Positions 8,990 through 21,147 of a stretch of 64,000 nucleotides of DNA are shown one piece after another (the first letter of the stretch is position 1; each line of letters opens with the position of its first letter). The stretch lies in NCBI RefSeq assembly GCF_009862785.1, contig NZ_WWHU01000001.1:868001-932000 (forward strand), read 5' to 3'. The notes beneath the pieces were generated by a model. The model was not told where the DNA came from and made no database searches. It saw only the letters and a list, made by a program, of their open reading frames with translations. This DNA is from Gordonia sp. SID5947 (lineage in GTDB: Bacteria; Actinomycetota; Actinomycetes; Mycobacteriales; Mycobacteriaceae). A program made the translations under genes and the position numbers.

Positions 8990-10555
8990 TCAGAGCCTCA
9001 CGCCAAGCGTCCCCTCGGTCATCCTCGCCCGCAGCAGGCGACGGTCGGGTTTGCCTGTGGGGAACAGCGGGAGTTCGTCGATCGTCGCGGTGAACCATGT
9101 GGTCGGGACCTTGTAGCGGGAGAGTTGCTCGCGGGTCCGGCGTTCCAGATCGGCCGCGTCGAGATCGGTGCCGGCCGGCACCACGACTGCCACCACCTCT
9201 TCGCCGCGGGTCGGATGATCGATGCCGACGACGAGGCAGTGCGCCACATCCGCGAACTCCTCGACGACCGCCTCGACCTCGCGGGGGGACACGTTGGAGC
9301 CGGCCGCCTTGATCAGCTCGGAGTCTCGGCCCACGTAGAACAGCCGCGGATCGCCGGGTAGTTCGTAGACCTGGTCCCCGGTGTGGAACCAGCCATCGGC
9401 GTCGAAGACCTCTGCCCGTTCCCGCTTGTTGTAGCCGGACATCACGCCGGTACCCCGGATCCAGAGTTCACCGATCTCGCCCACCGGGACGATCTCGCCG
9501 CCGTCGTCGACGATTCGTTTCTCGGTGGTCGCCCAACCGCCGGCGGTCTCGGTCATGGTCCGGTGGATCGGATGCCCGTGCGGCGAGTTGATCATGGCGA
9601 GGTCGGCAGGTCCGTCGCGCAGGATCGGGGCGCGCGACAGGTCACGTTCGCCGAATGACGGGTGCGCGCGCAGCTGCTGGACAAAAGCAGGCCATCCGAC
9701 GTATCCGGTCGCCTGTTCACGTTCGATGAGGTCGAGTGCGGGACCTGGATCGTGACGCGGGACGGTCAGCACCGTTGCAGGCGCGTGCAGGGCGCCGGCG
9801 GCGGCCAGGATGCCACCGATCCAGAACACGGGCATCGCGCACAAGACGACCGGTATCTCGGCGGCGCCGTTGCCGGCGTGCAACATCTGTACCCACTGGG
9901 AGGTTTGTCGGACCAGAGTGCCCTGGGTGTGGACGACGCCTTTGGGTGCGGCGGTGGAGCCCGATGTGTGGATCATCAACGCGATGTCGGCGGGCGAGAC
10001 CTCGTTCTCGACGGCGGCGAGAAGAGCCTTGTCGACCAGCGACGTGTCGTCGTGCCGCCAATGGGTGGCCCACGACCGGTCGGACCGACCGGTGAGCACG
10101 ACGTCACGTAGGAACGGCACGGCGGGCAGCTGGACCCGTCCGCTCTCCTGGGCGTCGAGGCCGGGAAGAGTCGCCTCGAGTTTGTCCGGGACATCGACTC
10201 CGAGGATCCCGGTCGGCGCGACCAGCAATTCCACGTCCGCCAGGCGGAGCACCCGCGCCAGCTCGGCGGGTGGGTAGAGGGTGCTCAGGGGCACCGCGAC
10301 CGCGCCGATCCGGCTGACGGCGAGCCACCAGACCGTCCATTCGACGCCACTGGTGAAGAACAGGCCGACCCGGCAACCCTTGCCCACAGGCCGCGTGAGC
10401 AGCCATCGGGCAACCAGCGCAGAGCGCTCCTCGGCCTCGGCATAGGTCATGCGATCGGTGGGTGAGACCGTGTAGTCGACGTCCGCGAACTTGTGCGCGG
10501 CCCGTTTCAGTAGCTCGGCGATCGTCGGCCGGATCAGGTCGTCATCGCTCGCCAT
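8990..10555 (-). CDS. AMP-forming acyl-CoA synthetase / acid-CoA ligase
   Basis: 521 residues from ATG 10555, which has GGGGGA four bases upstream. Adenylate-forming enzyme: phosphate loop [16 protein letters not shown] segment ([16 protein letters not shown]), motif [21 protein letters not shown], the GWFHTGD aspartate, the hinge [20 protein letters not shown] and a C-terminal lysine in [10 protein letters not shown]. It activates a carboxylic acid with ATP to an acyl-AMP and then to the CoA thioester. Substrate unknown; a medium/long-chain or aromatic/steroid side-chain acid is possible. It diverges from icd; the gap contains two dyads. Confidence 0.87.
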   Translation of the reverse strand: MASDDDLIRPTIAELLKRAAHKFADVDYTVSPTDRMTYAEAEERSALVARWLLTRPVGKGCRVGLFFTSGVEWTVWWLAVSRIGAVAVPLSTLYPPAELARVLRLADVELLVAPTGILGVDVPDKLEATLPGLDAQESGRVQLPAVPFLRDVVLTGRSDRSWATHWRHDDTSLVDKALLAAVENEVSPADIALMIHTSGSTAAPKGVVHTQGTLVRQTSQWVQMLHAGNGAAEIPVVLCAMPVFWIGGILAAAGALHAPATVLTVPRHDPGPALDLIEREQATGYVGWPAFVQQLRAHPSFGERDLSRAPILRDGPADLAMINSPHGHPIHRTMTETAGGWATTEKRIVDDGGEIVPVGEIGELWIRGTGVMSGYNKRERAEVFDADGWFHTGDQVYELPGDPRLFYVGRDSELIKAAGSNVSPREVEAVVEEFADVAHCLVVGIDHPTRGEEVVAVVVPAGTDLDAADLERRTREQLSRYKVPTTWFTATIDELPLFPTGKPDRRLLRARMTEGTLGVRL

Positions 10556-10601
10556 TGTTCCCCCGGGTGTCGACGCGTTTTTGGGCTCTTGTAAGACCGT
10601 A

Positions 10602-10636
10602 GGTGATCTATCACCGAGCGATGACCGCCATCGCTC
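10602..10636. promoter_or_regulatory. two adjacent perfect dyads upstream of icd
   Basis: GGTGAT-CT-ATCACC at 10602-10615 is followed immediately by GAGCGATG-accgc-CATCGCTC at 10616-10636 (8-bp stem, 5-base loop). They lie in the 181-base gap between the acyl-CoA ligase and icd. The first looks like a compact repressor site; the second could be an operator or an RNA hairpin in the ligase or icd leader. Confidence 0.5.
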
Positions 10637-10736
10637 GCATTGGTGGGCACCCAGCCTCATCCGGCGTGATACTGGTAAAGCTGAGGCAAGCAGACCGATG
10701 TGTTGCGTGACCGAAACTGAAGACGAAGGCAGGATT

Positions 10737-12974
<2,238 letters not shown>

Positions 12975-12981
12975 TCGGCGA

Positions 12982-13014
12982 CCGCCGGCCATTCGCGATC
13001 GCGATGGCCGGCGG
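12982..13014. terminator. strong bidirectional terminator hairpin after icd
   Basis: An 11-bp perfect stem CCGCCGGCCAT / ATGGCCGGCGG flanks the 11-base loop, which itself contains the palindrome CGCGATCGCG. It lies 8 bases past the icd stop and 10 bases before the stop of the opposing MFS gene, so it can serve both. Confidence 0.8.
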
Positions 13015-13023
13015 TGGACGTCC

Positions 13024-14274
13024 TCAGCGGACCCCGGAGGCATTCGCCGAAGGGTCGCGGGAGGACCCCGTGACCGCGGTCGGGTGGCCGCTCAACAGGA
13101 CCGGTGTGGCAAGTGCGGCCAGCCCGGCGGCCAGCAACGCGACACGCGGAGTGGTCATGGCGGCGAGCAGGCCACAGGCAGCGGTGAGAACGGCGATGCA
13201 CACACTGGTGCTGATCGACCAGGCGGTGATGACGCGCGAGAGTTGGTGGGTCGCGACGAGTTGCTGACGGTACGTGACGTACACCGGATTGAACACGCTG
13301 CAGCACACGATCAGCCCCAATTCGATCGCCATCACGGTCGCCAGGCCGATCGCGCCGGGACCAACCAACGTGAGTCCGATCGGCCAGCACGCCCGCAGCA
13401 CGCCGGTGACCAGCAGCGCCCGGTGTTCGCCGAGGCGGTCGACGACTCGTCCTGCCAGTCGTGAGCCGATGAGGCCGCCGACGCACGGTAGTGAGAAGGC
13501 CAGACCGTATTGCCACATCGGGAAGCCCAGGTGCCCGAGCATCAGTACCGCCAGCAGCGGCTCTCCCGCCATGATCAGTCCGTTCACCAGCATGGTGTTG
13601 GCGAACAACCGTCGCAGGGTGCGGTGCCCGACGATGATGCGCCAGCCTTCCACCAGATCGGGCAACCGCGTCGGAGTGGTCCTGCTCGGCGGCGTCTCCG
13701 TCGATCCCATCGCACCGATTCCCAACGCGGAGAGAAGATAGCTCGTCGCGTCGATGCAGATGGTCACGAACGGACCGAAGAGTCCGATCATGGCGCCACC
13801 GAGAGTTGGGCCGACAACGGTTGCCGACCACCTGGTCGACTCGAAACGGCTGTTCGCGGTCAGCAGGTCGTCGGGGCGCACGAGAGTCTTGATCAGCGGC
13901 CCGCCGGCGGCGTCGAACGCGATTCGCGAGGCCGTTGCCACCACGGAGACCGCGATCAGTTGGCCGATCGTCAACACACCGCACGCGTATGCGAGTGGCA
14001 GAGACGCGAAGGCGCCGAACCGGATCAGATCCGAGGTGATCATCACCGACTGCTTGCGACGGAATTCCACCCAGGGGCCCAGGGGTACGGCGACCACCGC
14101 ACCCACCGCGAGACCGGCCGCGGACAATGCCGCAACCTCAGCCGGCCCGGCATCCAACACGGTGATCGCGACCACCGAGAGTGCTCCGAATCCGAGCCAG
14201 GTGCCGAAGGTGCTCACCGCATACGCCGCCCACAGCCATTCGAACGGTCGCCCCAAAGTGCGTCGCACACCCAT
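13024..14274 (-). CDS. MFS transporter
   Basis: 416 residues with about 12 hydrophobic segments (for example LWAAYAVSTFGTWLGFGALSVVAI at the start, read in parts) and short charged loops of the MFS type (GPWVEFRRKQ between helices 2 and 3; GRVVDRLGEHRA in the second half). It resembles enterobactin-exporter/MFS_3-type permeases. Probably a proton-driven exporter in the cytoplasmic membrane; substrate unknown. The LysR gene is divergent with 125 bases between the starts, so the LysR protein is a plausible regulator of this pump. Confidence 0.85.
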   Translation of the reverse strand: MGVRRTLGRPFEWLWAAYAVSTFGTWLGFGALSVVAITVLDAGPAEVAALSAAGLAVGAVVAVPLGPWVEFRRKQSVMITSDLIRFGAFASLPLAYACGVLTIGQLIAVSVVATASRIAFDAAGGPLIKTLVRPDDLLTANSRFESTRWSATVVGPTLGGAMIGLFGPFVTICIDATSYLLSALGIGAMGSTETPPSRTTPTRLPDLVEGWRIIVGHRTLRRLFANTMLVNGLIMAGEPLLAVLMLGHLGFPMWQYGLAFSLPCVGGLIGSRLAGRVVDRLGEHRALLVTGVLRACWPIGLTLVGPGAIGLATVMAIELGLIVCCSVFNPVYVTYRQQLVATHQLSRVITAWSISTSVCIAVLTAACGLLAAMTTPRVALLAAGLAALATPVLLSGHPTAVTGSSRDPSANASGVR

Positions 14275-14386
14275 GCAGACTCCCCTCCGCTGCCGACCGG
14301 GTCAGAACCACGCTCGATGAAACGCCGACGTCGCCGTCGGCACAAACAACCGCCCGATCGGCGAGGCACAACCGATGGTTGTTCAT

Positions 14387-14392
14387 TACCGT
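14387..14392 (+). promoter_or_regulatory. -10 box of a leaderless promoter (TACCGT)
   Basis: TACCGT, 7 bases, ATG 14400: same geometry as 6121 and 8014. It argues against the in-frame GTG at 14391, which would sit inside the box. Confidence 0.45.
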
Positions 14393-14399
14393 GAGCCGC

Positions 14400-15341
14400 A
14401 TGGACCTTGACGGTGTACGCACCTTCGTCGCGATCGTCGATGCGGGACAATTCCAGGCGGCCGCCGACGGACTGTCCATCACCCAGCAAGCGGTGTCGAA
14501 ACGTGTTGCGGCCCTCGAGCGCGACCTGGGGGTCCAGCTACTCACGCGCAATGCCCGCGGTGTCACGCTGAGCGTCGACGGGCAAGCCCTGCTGCCCCAC
14601 GCCCGCGAGCTGTTGCGCGCCGAAGACCGTGCGCTGGCGTCGGTCACCCCGCAACGCCGTCCGCTGCGGGTCGACGTCATCAACCGCCGCATCGCGCCGG
14701 CCGTCCGGGTCCACGCGTTCTATCGGCAGCATCCCGACATAGCGCTCGACGTGGTCGCTCTCCCGGACATCGACACCGATACGGCCTTCGCCGCCGTGAC
14801 CAACGGAACCGTCGACGCCACGTTCAGGACCGTGCTGAACACGAGCCGCTTGTCGCGAACACTCCGCTCGGCACACGTCATCGACGATGCCCATCAGCTC
14901 CTGGTCGGCCCTCGGCATCCGTTGGCCGACAACGACGTCATCGTGCTGGCCGAGTTGGAACGCCACCCGGTCTGGATGCCGGGACTCCCCTCGACCACTG
15001 ACTGGGGTGCCTACTACGCCGAGCTCGCCTCGACCTTCGGGCTTCGCATCGATGTGCTCGGCCCGAACTTCGGCGGTGAGGTCCTGCTGGCCGAGATCGC
15101 CGACTCGCCCGATCTGGCCACGTTCGTCGGTGAAGGTTCGCGCTACCTCTGGCCGGCACACTACGACCTGCGGCGCATCCCGATCGTCGATCCGACTCCG
15201 GTGTATCCGATGTCGATCGTGTGGGCGCGCGACAACCGGAACGAGTCACTGGCTGCACTCGTCGCGCACCTGATGGCCGTTCACGCCGACCATCCGGTCG
15301 ACAACGCGTGGGTTCCGCCTCGATGGACGAAAGCCCTCTGA
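14400..15341 (+). CDS. LysR-family transcriptional regulator
   Basis: 313 residues. The N-terminal winged helix (about 1-60: MDLDGVRTFVAIVDAGQFQ, then AADGLSITQQAVSKRVAALERDLG, LLTRNARGVTLSVDGQALL) is a standard LysR HTH. The remaining 230 residues form a periplasmic-binding-protein-like effector domain. Probable regulator of the divergent MFS gene 13024-14274, the usual LysR arrangement. Effector unknown. Its 3' end is 15 bases from the convergent M15 peptidase gene. Confidence 0.88.
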   Translation: MDLDGVRTFVAIVDAGQFQAAADGLSITQQAVSKRVAALERDLGVQLLTRNARGVTLSVDGQALLPHARELLRAEDRALASVTPQRRPLRVDVINRRIAPAVRVHAFYRQHPDIALDVVALPDIDTDTAFAAVTNGTVDATFRTVLNTSRLSRTLRSAHVIDDAHQLLVGPRHPLADNDVIVLAELERHPVWMPGLPSTTDWGAYYAELASTFGLRIDVLGPNFGGEVLLAEIADSPDLATFVGEGSRYLWPAHYDLRRIPIVDPTPVYPMSIVWARDNRNESLAALVAHLMAVHADHPVDNAWVPPRWTKAL

Positions 15342-15356
15342 GGTGCATCGGCACCG

Positions 15357-15845
15357 TCACCGCGGCCGCGCGGCGGCGTCGGGCCACATCGGCGGGCATC
15401 GCGTACCGGGCACGGCGGTCACTTCGAAGTGCCACCACTCATTGACGAAGGTGCGGCACAGGCCCCAGCGATAACCGTGTGCCTCCAACCACGCCGCGCC
15501 GGCGCGTGGACCCACATCGATCGCGTGGCCGGTGACGTGGGTGGATTCGCGGGGCGGGAGGACCCAGCGCCGCGCTGCCCGCGGGCTGCCGTAGGTGACG
15601 ATTCCGTTGCGCCACAGTGTCTCCTGCTCTCTCACGGTACGTCTTCCGGACGTGATCGACAGCGGGACGCCCTGCGTGTGCGCAGCGTGTGCGGCGTAGG
15701 TGTACGCGGTGGCGAGGACCGGATCGAGTCCTGTCGTGCCGGTCGCGGCATCCGCGTCTGACGCCGACATGACCGTGAACAGTCCGATTGCACCGACGAC
15801 GGCGGCGGACAACGTCGCGCGCTGCGACCAGGTGTGGATCGACAT
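15357..15845 (-). CDS. secreted M15-family D,D-peptidase (VanY/DacC-like)
   Basis: 162 residues from ATG 15845. It has a signal peptide (MSIHTWSQRATLSAAVVGAI start, hydrophobic core, ASA-DADA cleavage region), then a zinc carboxypeptidase core with SGRRTVREQ, the metal-binding ESTHVTGHAIDVGP (His and Asp ligands) and EWWHFE (third His). These are hallmarks of peptidase family M15, which cleaves D-Ala-D-Ala peptides of peptidoglycan. At about 130 mature residues it is a minimal catalytic unit. The ribosome site is weak, and the frame is open further upstream to 16073, but the signal peptide supports this start. Confidence 0.78.
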   Translation of the reverse strand: MSIHTWSQRATLSAAVVGAIGLFTVMSASDADAATGTTGLDPVLATAYTYAAHAAHTQGVPLSITSGRRTVREQETLWRNGIVTYGSPRAARRWVLPPRESTHVTGHAIDVGPRAGAAWLEAHGYRWGLCRTFVNEWWHFEVTAVPGTRCPPMWPDAAARPR

Positions 15846-15951
15846 ACCGGTAGTAAACCCCGGAGGAAGCGGGTAGCGCACCAATCGTGCCGCGGGATCG
15901 TGGGATCGGCGCCGTGTTCCTGTCCGACCGTATGCGATGAAGGAGACGTCC

Positions 15952-16088
15952 GGTGAAGCATCTGGTGGTGTTACGACGGCACGTGGAAGATGTCGAAGGA
16001 CCCGCGCATCTCCGACATCGAGAAGATCGCGCGGCCCATCGCCATCCGGACCGGCCGTGCGCGCTCGAAGCAACGCCCGGGACCGTGA
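15952..16088 (+). pseudogene. frameshifted N-terminal remnant of a DUF2235 hydrolase gene
   Basis: AAGGAG (15940-15945) sits 6 bases before GTG 15952, which reads VKHLVV. A shift to the next frame continues YDGTWKMSKDPRISDIEKIA and ends at TGA 16086. Joined, KHLVV-YDGTW...IEKIARPIA matches the usual DUF2235 N-terminus (K-[NR]-L-V-V-C-x-D-G-T-W ... N-V-x-K-x-A-R), as in the intact gene at 29369. The coding similarity stops after about 45 residues. The recognition is by eye and the piece is short, so this is tentative. Confidence 0.45.
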
Positions 16089-16106
16089 GACGACCCTTCC
16101 CCTCGA

Positions 16107-16580
16107 TCACACCGTGACGAGCTCGCTGTATCGCTCGAGATACAGTGGCCATCCCTGGTCGCTGTCGACACCGTCGCGCACCGATTCCCAGCCGGGCCCG
16201 TGGTGGTCCAGATGGCGATGCTCGAGCTCTACCCGCGTCGAGGCATCACCTTCTGCGACAAACCGGATCTCGACCTCGCTCGATCGTGCGGGATCGGTCT
16301 CGATCTGCCAGGTCGGTCCGATGTCCCACGAGAACACGATGCGCTCGGGGCGATCGAAGACCAGGATGCGAGCCCAACGACATTCACTGCCGTCGACCGC
16401 TCGGTCGATGATGGATCCACCGACATGCGGTTCCACCACCGTCTCTGTGATGGGCGCACCGAGCAGGTTGTGCTCCGGCGGTTTGAATTCGCCGAGGCGC
16501 TCGGTGAAAACCGAAAAGGCCTCCTCCGGAAGCACCGGAACGGTTGTCGACCGCCGGATGGTCGAGTTCAACTCAGTCAT
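16107..16580 (-). CDS. SRPBCC (AHSA1/START-like) domain protein
   Basis: 157 residues, a single helix-grip domain of the Aha1/CalC type: opening STTVPVLPEEAFSVFTE, middle VEPHVGGSIIDRAVDGSECRWARIL, and the C-terminal helix HHGPGWESVRDGVDSDQGW typical of AHSA1 proteins. It probably binds a small hydrophobic ligand. The ATG at 16580 overlaps the 3' end of the ArsR gene by 8 bases, so the two are cotranslated. ArsR-SRPBCC pairs are very common in actinobacteria. Confidence 0.85.
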   Translation of the reverse strand: MTELNSTIRRSTTVPVLPEEAFSVFTERLGEFKPPEHNLLGAPITETVVEPHVGGSIIDRAVDGSECRWARILVFDRPERIVFSWDIGPTWQIETDPARSSEVEIRFVAEGDASTRVELEHRHLDHHGPGWESVRDGVDSDQGWPLYLERYSELVTV

Positions 16581-16938
16581 CGTCGCTCTCCTTCTCCTTG
16601 TCGACCGACGTCGCCACCGTGTCGCCGAAGCCGGTCAATGTGCGCTGCCAGAAGGTGTCGAGTTGGTCTTTCAGCGCCGACAAGGCAGCTGCGTCCACGT
16701 GGTAGACACGTCGTGTTCCGTGCTCGACGTCGATGACGACGCCGGCCGCTTTGAGTACCCGAAGATGTTGGGAGACAGCCGGTCTGCTGATGGGAAGCTG
16801 ATCTGCCAGTTCGCCGACCGGTGACGGGTGCTTCGAGAGCGCCGCCAGAATCTGCCGGCGTGAAGCATCGGCAAGGATGTCCCATGGCTCGATGCCTGAT
16901 CCGTTTGTCGCCACGAACCGTAAGTATTCACTTACCAT
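16573..16938 (-). CDS. ArsR-family winged-helix repressor
   Basis: Up to 121 residues. The core EPWDILADASRRQILAALSKHPSPVGEL...SRPAVSQHLRVLKAAGVV is an ArsR winged helix without obvious metal-binding cysteines, so a non-metal signal is likely. ATG 16938 is possible, but the inverted repeat 16920-16935 would then be coding. The GTG at 16914 (reading ATNGSGIEPWDILADASRR after the initiator) matches the normal length of this subfamily and would leave the repeat in the promoter, so I prefer it. Partner of the SRPBCC gene; probably autorepressing. Confidence 0.85.
   Translation of the reverse strand: MVSEYLRFVATNGSGIEPWDILADASRRQILAALSKHPSPVGELADQLPISRPAVSQHLRVLKAAGVVIDVEHGTRRVYHVDAAALSALKDQLDTFWQRTLTGFGDTVATSVDKEKESDDD
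16920..16935 (-). promoter_or_regulatory. probable ArsR operator
   Basis: Perfect inverted repeat GTAAGT-ATTC-ACTTAC at the 5' end of the ArsR-SRPBCC unit. It shares the AAGT-N4-ACTT core with the operator of the other ArsR gene at 23768-23791. Confidence 0.55.
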
Positions 16939-17023
16939 TGTGGTTCGTCAAGGGTGCGCGCCGTGGTGGCGGGCCACGCCGCCGATGCGGGTATCCCTCG
17001 TCGCCCGGGTGTGGCGAAGCCGC

Positions 17024-20000
17024 TCACACCGGTAACCGTCCCCCCGTCGACCGGCGCAGGTCCGAGAACGTCTGGATGGACGTGGACATGGCATTCGCCA
17101 CCGGACGGGCGCCGGCCCCCTCCGTCTTGGACACCATGATGACGTTGTCGATGTAGGGCTGGATGGTGCTGGTGTTCTGCACCGTGGCGACGATGATCAA
17201 CTGGAAGCCGAACTTGCGAAATGCCGACAGCGCCTGCTGCGCGAATTGCGGATCCGACTTCGAGAACGCTTCGTCGAGCATGAGCTGAGCGAAGATCGGC
17301 CGGTTGTCGTCGCCCTGTGGGCTCGCCAGGTTGAAACTGAGCGCGCCCGCCAGGCAGAAGGCCATCAGCTTCTCCTGCTCGCCGCCGGAATTGTCGCCTG
17401 CGTTGCTGTAGGTGCGGATGGTCTCGCCGGTCACCGCGTCGTGTTCTTCGCAGTAGAAGTCGAAGCGGTTTCGCACGTCGAGGGCATCACGGGTCCACTG
17501 CCGATCCTCGGGTGTCGTACCCCCCAGACGTTCACGCAGCAGCAGGATGTCGGCGTACTGCGCGAGGATGGCTTCGTCGTCGCCGAAGCTCACGGCCGTG
17601 GTCCGTTGCGAGATCTGCCGCGCCTTCTCGGTGAGTTCCGCGACCGCGGTGAGGTTCTTGCGCCCTGGGTGCAGGCGCAGGCGTGTACCGCGATTGAACG
17701 CGACGGCGGCGAGGCCGGAGTTGACCCGCTCGATCTGGTCGACGATGCGCCGTTCCTCCGCGTCGGCGGTCATGTGCAGGTTCAGGATCGCTCCGGGGGC
17801 CTGTTCGGTGATCAGACGACGCATGCGCTCGTAGGCGGCGGGGAGTTCGCGTTCGTCGATCCGGCGACTCAATGCGACATAGTCGTGGACACGCTCGTCG
17901 AAATCATCACTGTCGTTGGGGATCGCATCGGGGAACTCGTCGTCGTAGCTGTCGACGATGCGGCCGAGTTCGTCTCGCGACCGTCTCGCGTCCGACCGCA
18001 TCCGGTCGCGGTCCTTCAGGACCGCCTTCATCAACTCTTGCCGAAACGGCTCGGGCGCAAGGACATCGAGGGTGGCCGCAGTCTCCTCGCGGAAACCGTC
18101 GAGGGTCTTCTCCGCCTGCGCGGGTACATCTTCGAGCTTGAGCCGATCGACGAGATCGAGCAGTTGGGTACGGCGATGGTCGTGCGTGGCGATCTTGTCC
18201 CGGACCAAGGCGGCCTGGGAGATCGCCGACCGCACCTGTTCCCAGATGTCCTCTGCCTTGCGCTGGAGCGCCTCGATGTCGGGATGTTCTTCCATCAGCA
18301 GCTCATACTGCTCGGTCAGCTGATCGACACGGTCATCGGCAGAGTCGGTGTCGATCTCACTCCACTGCGTGAACTGCTCACACACCCGGCGGTAGTCGTC
18401 GCGACGCTGCTGACGGGTGGTCCGTTCTCGGTCCAGTTCGGCGCTCGCCTCCCGAGCCGCGTCGTAGGCGCGCTGCTCGTTGTCGAATTCATCCCGCAGC
18501 GCGGCGATCTTGGACTCGACATTGCCGACAAAGATGTGCTGTGACGGGCGCAGCGCCTGGCGATCGTCCTTGATCGCCAGCTTTGCGGAGTCCTTCCGCA
18601 GTCCCTGGTCCGTCACGGCCTTGGCGTGATCGGCGAATTCGGATGGCGAATCGACGCATACGTAGTTCCCCAGCCGTGTGAGGATGGCGAACGCCTCGGC
18701 CGAACAAGGATGCTGTGGATCGACCGCGCGTAACTTCGCGGCCAATGTCCCGGCCTCCGCGATCGGTGCCGAACGGTTCTCGGCATGGTGTAGCTGGATG
18801 CGCCCGCGCATGTCGTGACTGTTCACAAAACGCAGCGCGGCACGGAAGTGCTTGTCCGGAACCAGAAGTCGTAGACCGGCATTGCGGAGAACCTTCTCCA
18901 CAGCCGCTCTCCATCGCTCCTGGTCAGGATGCAACTCGACCATCTCCGCCACATAGCGCAACTCGGACTCGTCGATCTGTAGTGAGTTGGCGATCGCCCG
19001 GCGCATCTCGTGCTCGGCTCGCGGGAGTGCCGAACCCGCCTGCTCGACACGGCTGAGTTCCTCCTGCGCGGCATCGCGTTGGGTACGTGCCGCGACTTCC
19101 CGGGCCAACGTCTCGGCGAAATGCGCCTTGCCCGCCTCGAGTTGCCCGTCGATCTGCGTGGCGTCCTCCATCAGGCTCTCGCGGAGTGACCAGAACTCTT
19201 CGGCGTCGTTGGGTAGCTTGACGCCCAGCGCCGAGATCTTGTTCTCGTAGCCGCTCCGCCGCATCGATGCCTCGTTGCTGACCTTCTGAGCGGTCGCGAG
19301 CTGTTCCTGCAATGGAGCGAGATCGCCTGTCGAGGTGGCGATTCGCGACAGCAGGTGACTGTGGTCCTGTCGGAGTTGGTCGTGTTGGCCGGTCAGTGCC
19401 GCGAGATCGGCATCGAGGCGTGCTATCTGGTCGTCGAGGTCGGCGACCTCTGGTTCGGCGTTGTGCCGACGCAGGTTGTTCAGATACGCGCGCACCGTGG
19501 CGCTGTCGATGGTGTCGAGAACCGTGAATGTCGCGGCCTCGGACGCATACCTCTCCTGGAGCGTTTCGATGTTCCCCAGAATCGTGCGCTTGCGCCGCGC
19601 GACGTCCAGCAGCTCGCGCGCCTCCACCAGTGGGTCGATCTGTTCGAGGGCGTCTTTGATGCCGACGGTGCTGGTGGGCTCGTCGAGCATGAACTCGCGG
19701 ACGAACTGGGCCAGGCCACCAACACTCTTCAACGACTTGGCCTTGCCCAGCAGCTGCTGGGCGGCCTCGGAGCCACGGATGCCGATCAGGGAGTACAGGG
19801 TGGCCAGGTACTTACCTTCTCCCGGGCCTCCCCGCCAGCCCTGTTCGCGGAACTTTGCCGAGTTGTAGTTGTTGCCTGCCCAGGTGTTACAGACGTCGAC
19901 GATGTCGACGTCGCTGTCGTGGACGAAGTACGAGCTGTGCGCATCGGTCATCTTGCCGGCCGCCAGCCACTTCAGGACGAGACCCGTGATCGAGACACCG

Positions 20001-20368
20001 GAGCTCGAGGTATACGTGACGGCGATCGCCGCCCAGGCCGGACCCGTTCCGCGGAGGTACATGATCTCGCGGTGGGCGTTGGTCCCATCGCGTCGTTCGC
20101 CCCAGGCGCCGCGGACATACTTCCCGACAGTCCGTTTGCCGCTCGACGATCCCGCCGCGGTCGCGTCCCCCGAAGCGTTGAAGTTTCGCCGGTGATCAGG
20201 GAGAAAGGCCAGCGAAATGGCATCCAGCAGTGAGGACTTGCCGCTACCGGACGATCCGGTGATCAGTGAGCCGGAAGGACTGAACGGGATCGAGTGATAT
20301 CCGTCGAAGACGCCCCAGTTGATCAGTTGGAGTCGGGACAGGTGATATTGGTCGACCGGCTCGCTCAC
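17024..20368 (-). CDS. jetC: SMC-like ATPase of a Wadjet/MksBEF system (JetC/MksB)
   Basis: 1114 residues. The ATPase head is split around long coiled coils: Walker [10 protein letters not shown] at about 38-46, ABC signature SGGEQEK and Walker [11 protein letters not shown] near the C-terminus. The middle is rich in heptad-like Glu/Arg/Leu stretches (about 270-440 and 620-800) with a hinge-like globular part between. This is the MukB/MksB-like motor that would load on and extrude DNA, with kleisin and KITE subunits. GTG 20368 overlaps the jetB stop as GTGA, showing translational coupling. The usual next gene, the nuclease jetD/mksG, is not here: 85 bases later the ArsR gene begins. Confidence 0.88.
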   Translation of the reverse strand: MSEPVDQYHLSRLQLINWGVFDGYHSIPFSPSGSLITGSSGSGKSSLLDAISLAFLPDHRRNFNASGDATAAGSSSGKRTVGKYVRGAWGERRDGTNAHREIMYLRGTGPAWAAIAVTYTSSSGVSITGLVLKWLAAGKMTDAHSSYFVHDSDVDIVDVCNTWAGNNYNSAKFREQGWRGGPGEGKYLATLYSLIGIRGSEAAQQLLGKAKSLKSVGGLAQFVREFMLDEPTSTVGIKDALEQIDPLVEARELLDVARRKRTILGNIETLQERYASEAATFTVLDTIDSATVRAYLNNLRRHNAEPEVADLDDQIARLDADLAALTGQHDQLRQDHSHLLSRIATSTGDLAPLQEQLATAQKVSNEASMRRSGYENKISALGVKLPNDAEEFWSLRESLMEDATQIDGQLEAGKAHFAETLAREVAARTQRDAAQEELSRVEQAGSALPRAEHEMRRAIANSLQIDESELRYVAEMVELHPDQERWRAAVEKVLRNAGLRLLVPDKHFRAALRFVNSHDMRGRIQLHHAENRSAPIAEAGTLAAKLRAVDPQHPCSAEAFAILTRLGNYVCVDSPSEFADHAKAVTDQGLRKDSAKLAIKDDRQALRPSQHIFVGNVESKIAALRDEFDNEQRAYDAAREASAELDRERTTRQQRRDDYRRVCEQFTQWSEIDTDSADDRVDQLTEQYELLMEEHPDIEALQRKAEDIWEQVRSAISQAALVRDKIATHDHRRTQLLDLVDRLKLEDVPAQAEKTLDGFREETAATLDVLAPEPFRQELMKAVLKDRDRMRSDARRSRDELGRIVDSYDDEFPDAIPNDSDDFDERVHDYVALSRRIDERELPAAYERMRRLITEQAPGAILNLHMTADAEERRIVDQIERVNSGLAAVAFNRGTRLRLHPGRKNLTAVAELTEKARQISQRTTAVSFGDDEAILAQYADILLLRERLGGTTPEDRQWTRDALDVRNRFDFYCEEHDAVTGETIRTYSNAGDNSGGEQEKLMAFCLAGALSFNLASPQGDDNRPIFAQLMLDEAFSKSDPQFAQQALSAFRKFGFQLIIVATVQNTSTIQPYIDNVIMVSKTEGAGARPVANAMSTSIQTFSDLRRSTGGRLPV

Positions 20369-21147
20369 CAATCATCTCCTTCGTCATCGTCGTCCTCATC
20401 GCGATCCGCCGCGGAGGTCTCGAGTGTCTCGGATGCGGCGTCGTCGCCGGTCTCCCCCGATCCGATGAATTGCTCGAATTGCTTTTGCAGGTCGGTGATC
20501 ACCGAGGCGGTCATCACCGCCGAGATGGCGGGGCTGACCGTGAAGGTGTCCGGATCATCTCGTTGCTTCCGCAGGAACTCCAGTTCGTCCATCTTGTCGA
20601 TGGCATGCTCGATGCGTTTGTCGAACAGGGCCAGATCGCGGTCGATGGTGTTGGTGACGCCGGCGAACAACTCGTGGATCTCCTCCCGGGTGATCAGTAC
20701 CTGTTCATCTCGGGATGCACGAAGGTACTTGGCCAGGTGCAAGGCCAGGATCGCATCGTAGGTGTGGATCGCCTCGCGCTTGAGTATCCTTCTCCCCCAG
20801 CGTGATTCATAACCTGCCTGCTCGACGAAGGCCACCTCGAGTTCGTCGACGATACGCAGACGCAGATCCAGCTCGGACAGCCGGACACGCAGTGGGTCCT
20901 GATATTCGGCCACCCACGACCACAGCTGGGGCTGGCGGTCACCGCTGATGAACCGGCGGGTCAAGAGGTTCTGGAGTGCCCAGCACGCACGATCAGGTAA
21001 CGCACTGACGTCGCCGTCGAAGCGCGGCGCCCCCGGGCTGTCGTCGCGATCGCCGCGCTCCACCGCCGGGAGATCGTCGTATCCGGCGAACTCGTCGGGC
21101 GGTCCCCCGCCCCTTCGGCCGCCTGTGACGTCGAGGTTGTCGGTCAT
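20365..21147 (-). CDS. jetB: DUF4194 protein, KITE-like subunit (JetB/MksE)
   Basis: 260 residues from ATG 21147, which overlaps the jetA stop as ATGA; the longer frame to 21294 is inside jetA and unsupported. The core (about 65-230: [80 protein letters not shown] in parts) is the winged-helix DUF4194 domain. The N-terminus is Gly/Asp-rich and the C-terminus very acidic ([13 protein letters not shown]), probably disordered. In MksFEB/JetABC complexes this protein dimerises on the JetA kleisin. Confidence 0.87.
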   Translation of the reverse strand: MTDNLDVTGGRRGGGPPDEFAGYDDLPAVERGDRDDSPGAPRFDGDVSALPDRACWALQNLLTRRFISGDRQPQLWSWVAEYQDPLRVRLSELDLRLRIVDELEVAFVEQAGYESRWGRRILKREAIHTYDAILALHLAKYLRASRDEQVLITREEIHELFAGVTNTIDRDLALFDKRIEHAIDKMDELEFLRKQRDDPDTFTVSPAISAVMTASVITDLQKQFEQFIGSGETGDDAASETLETSAADRDEDDDDEGDDW

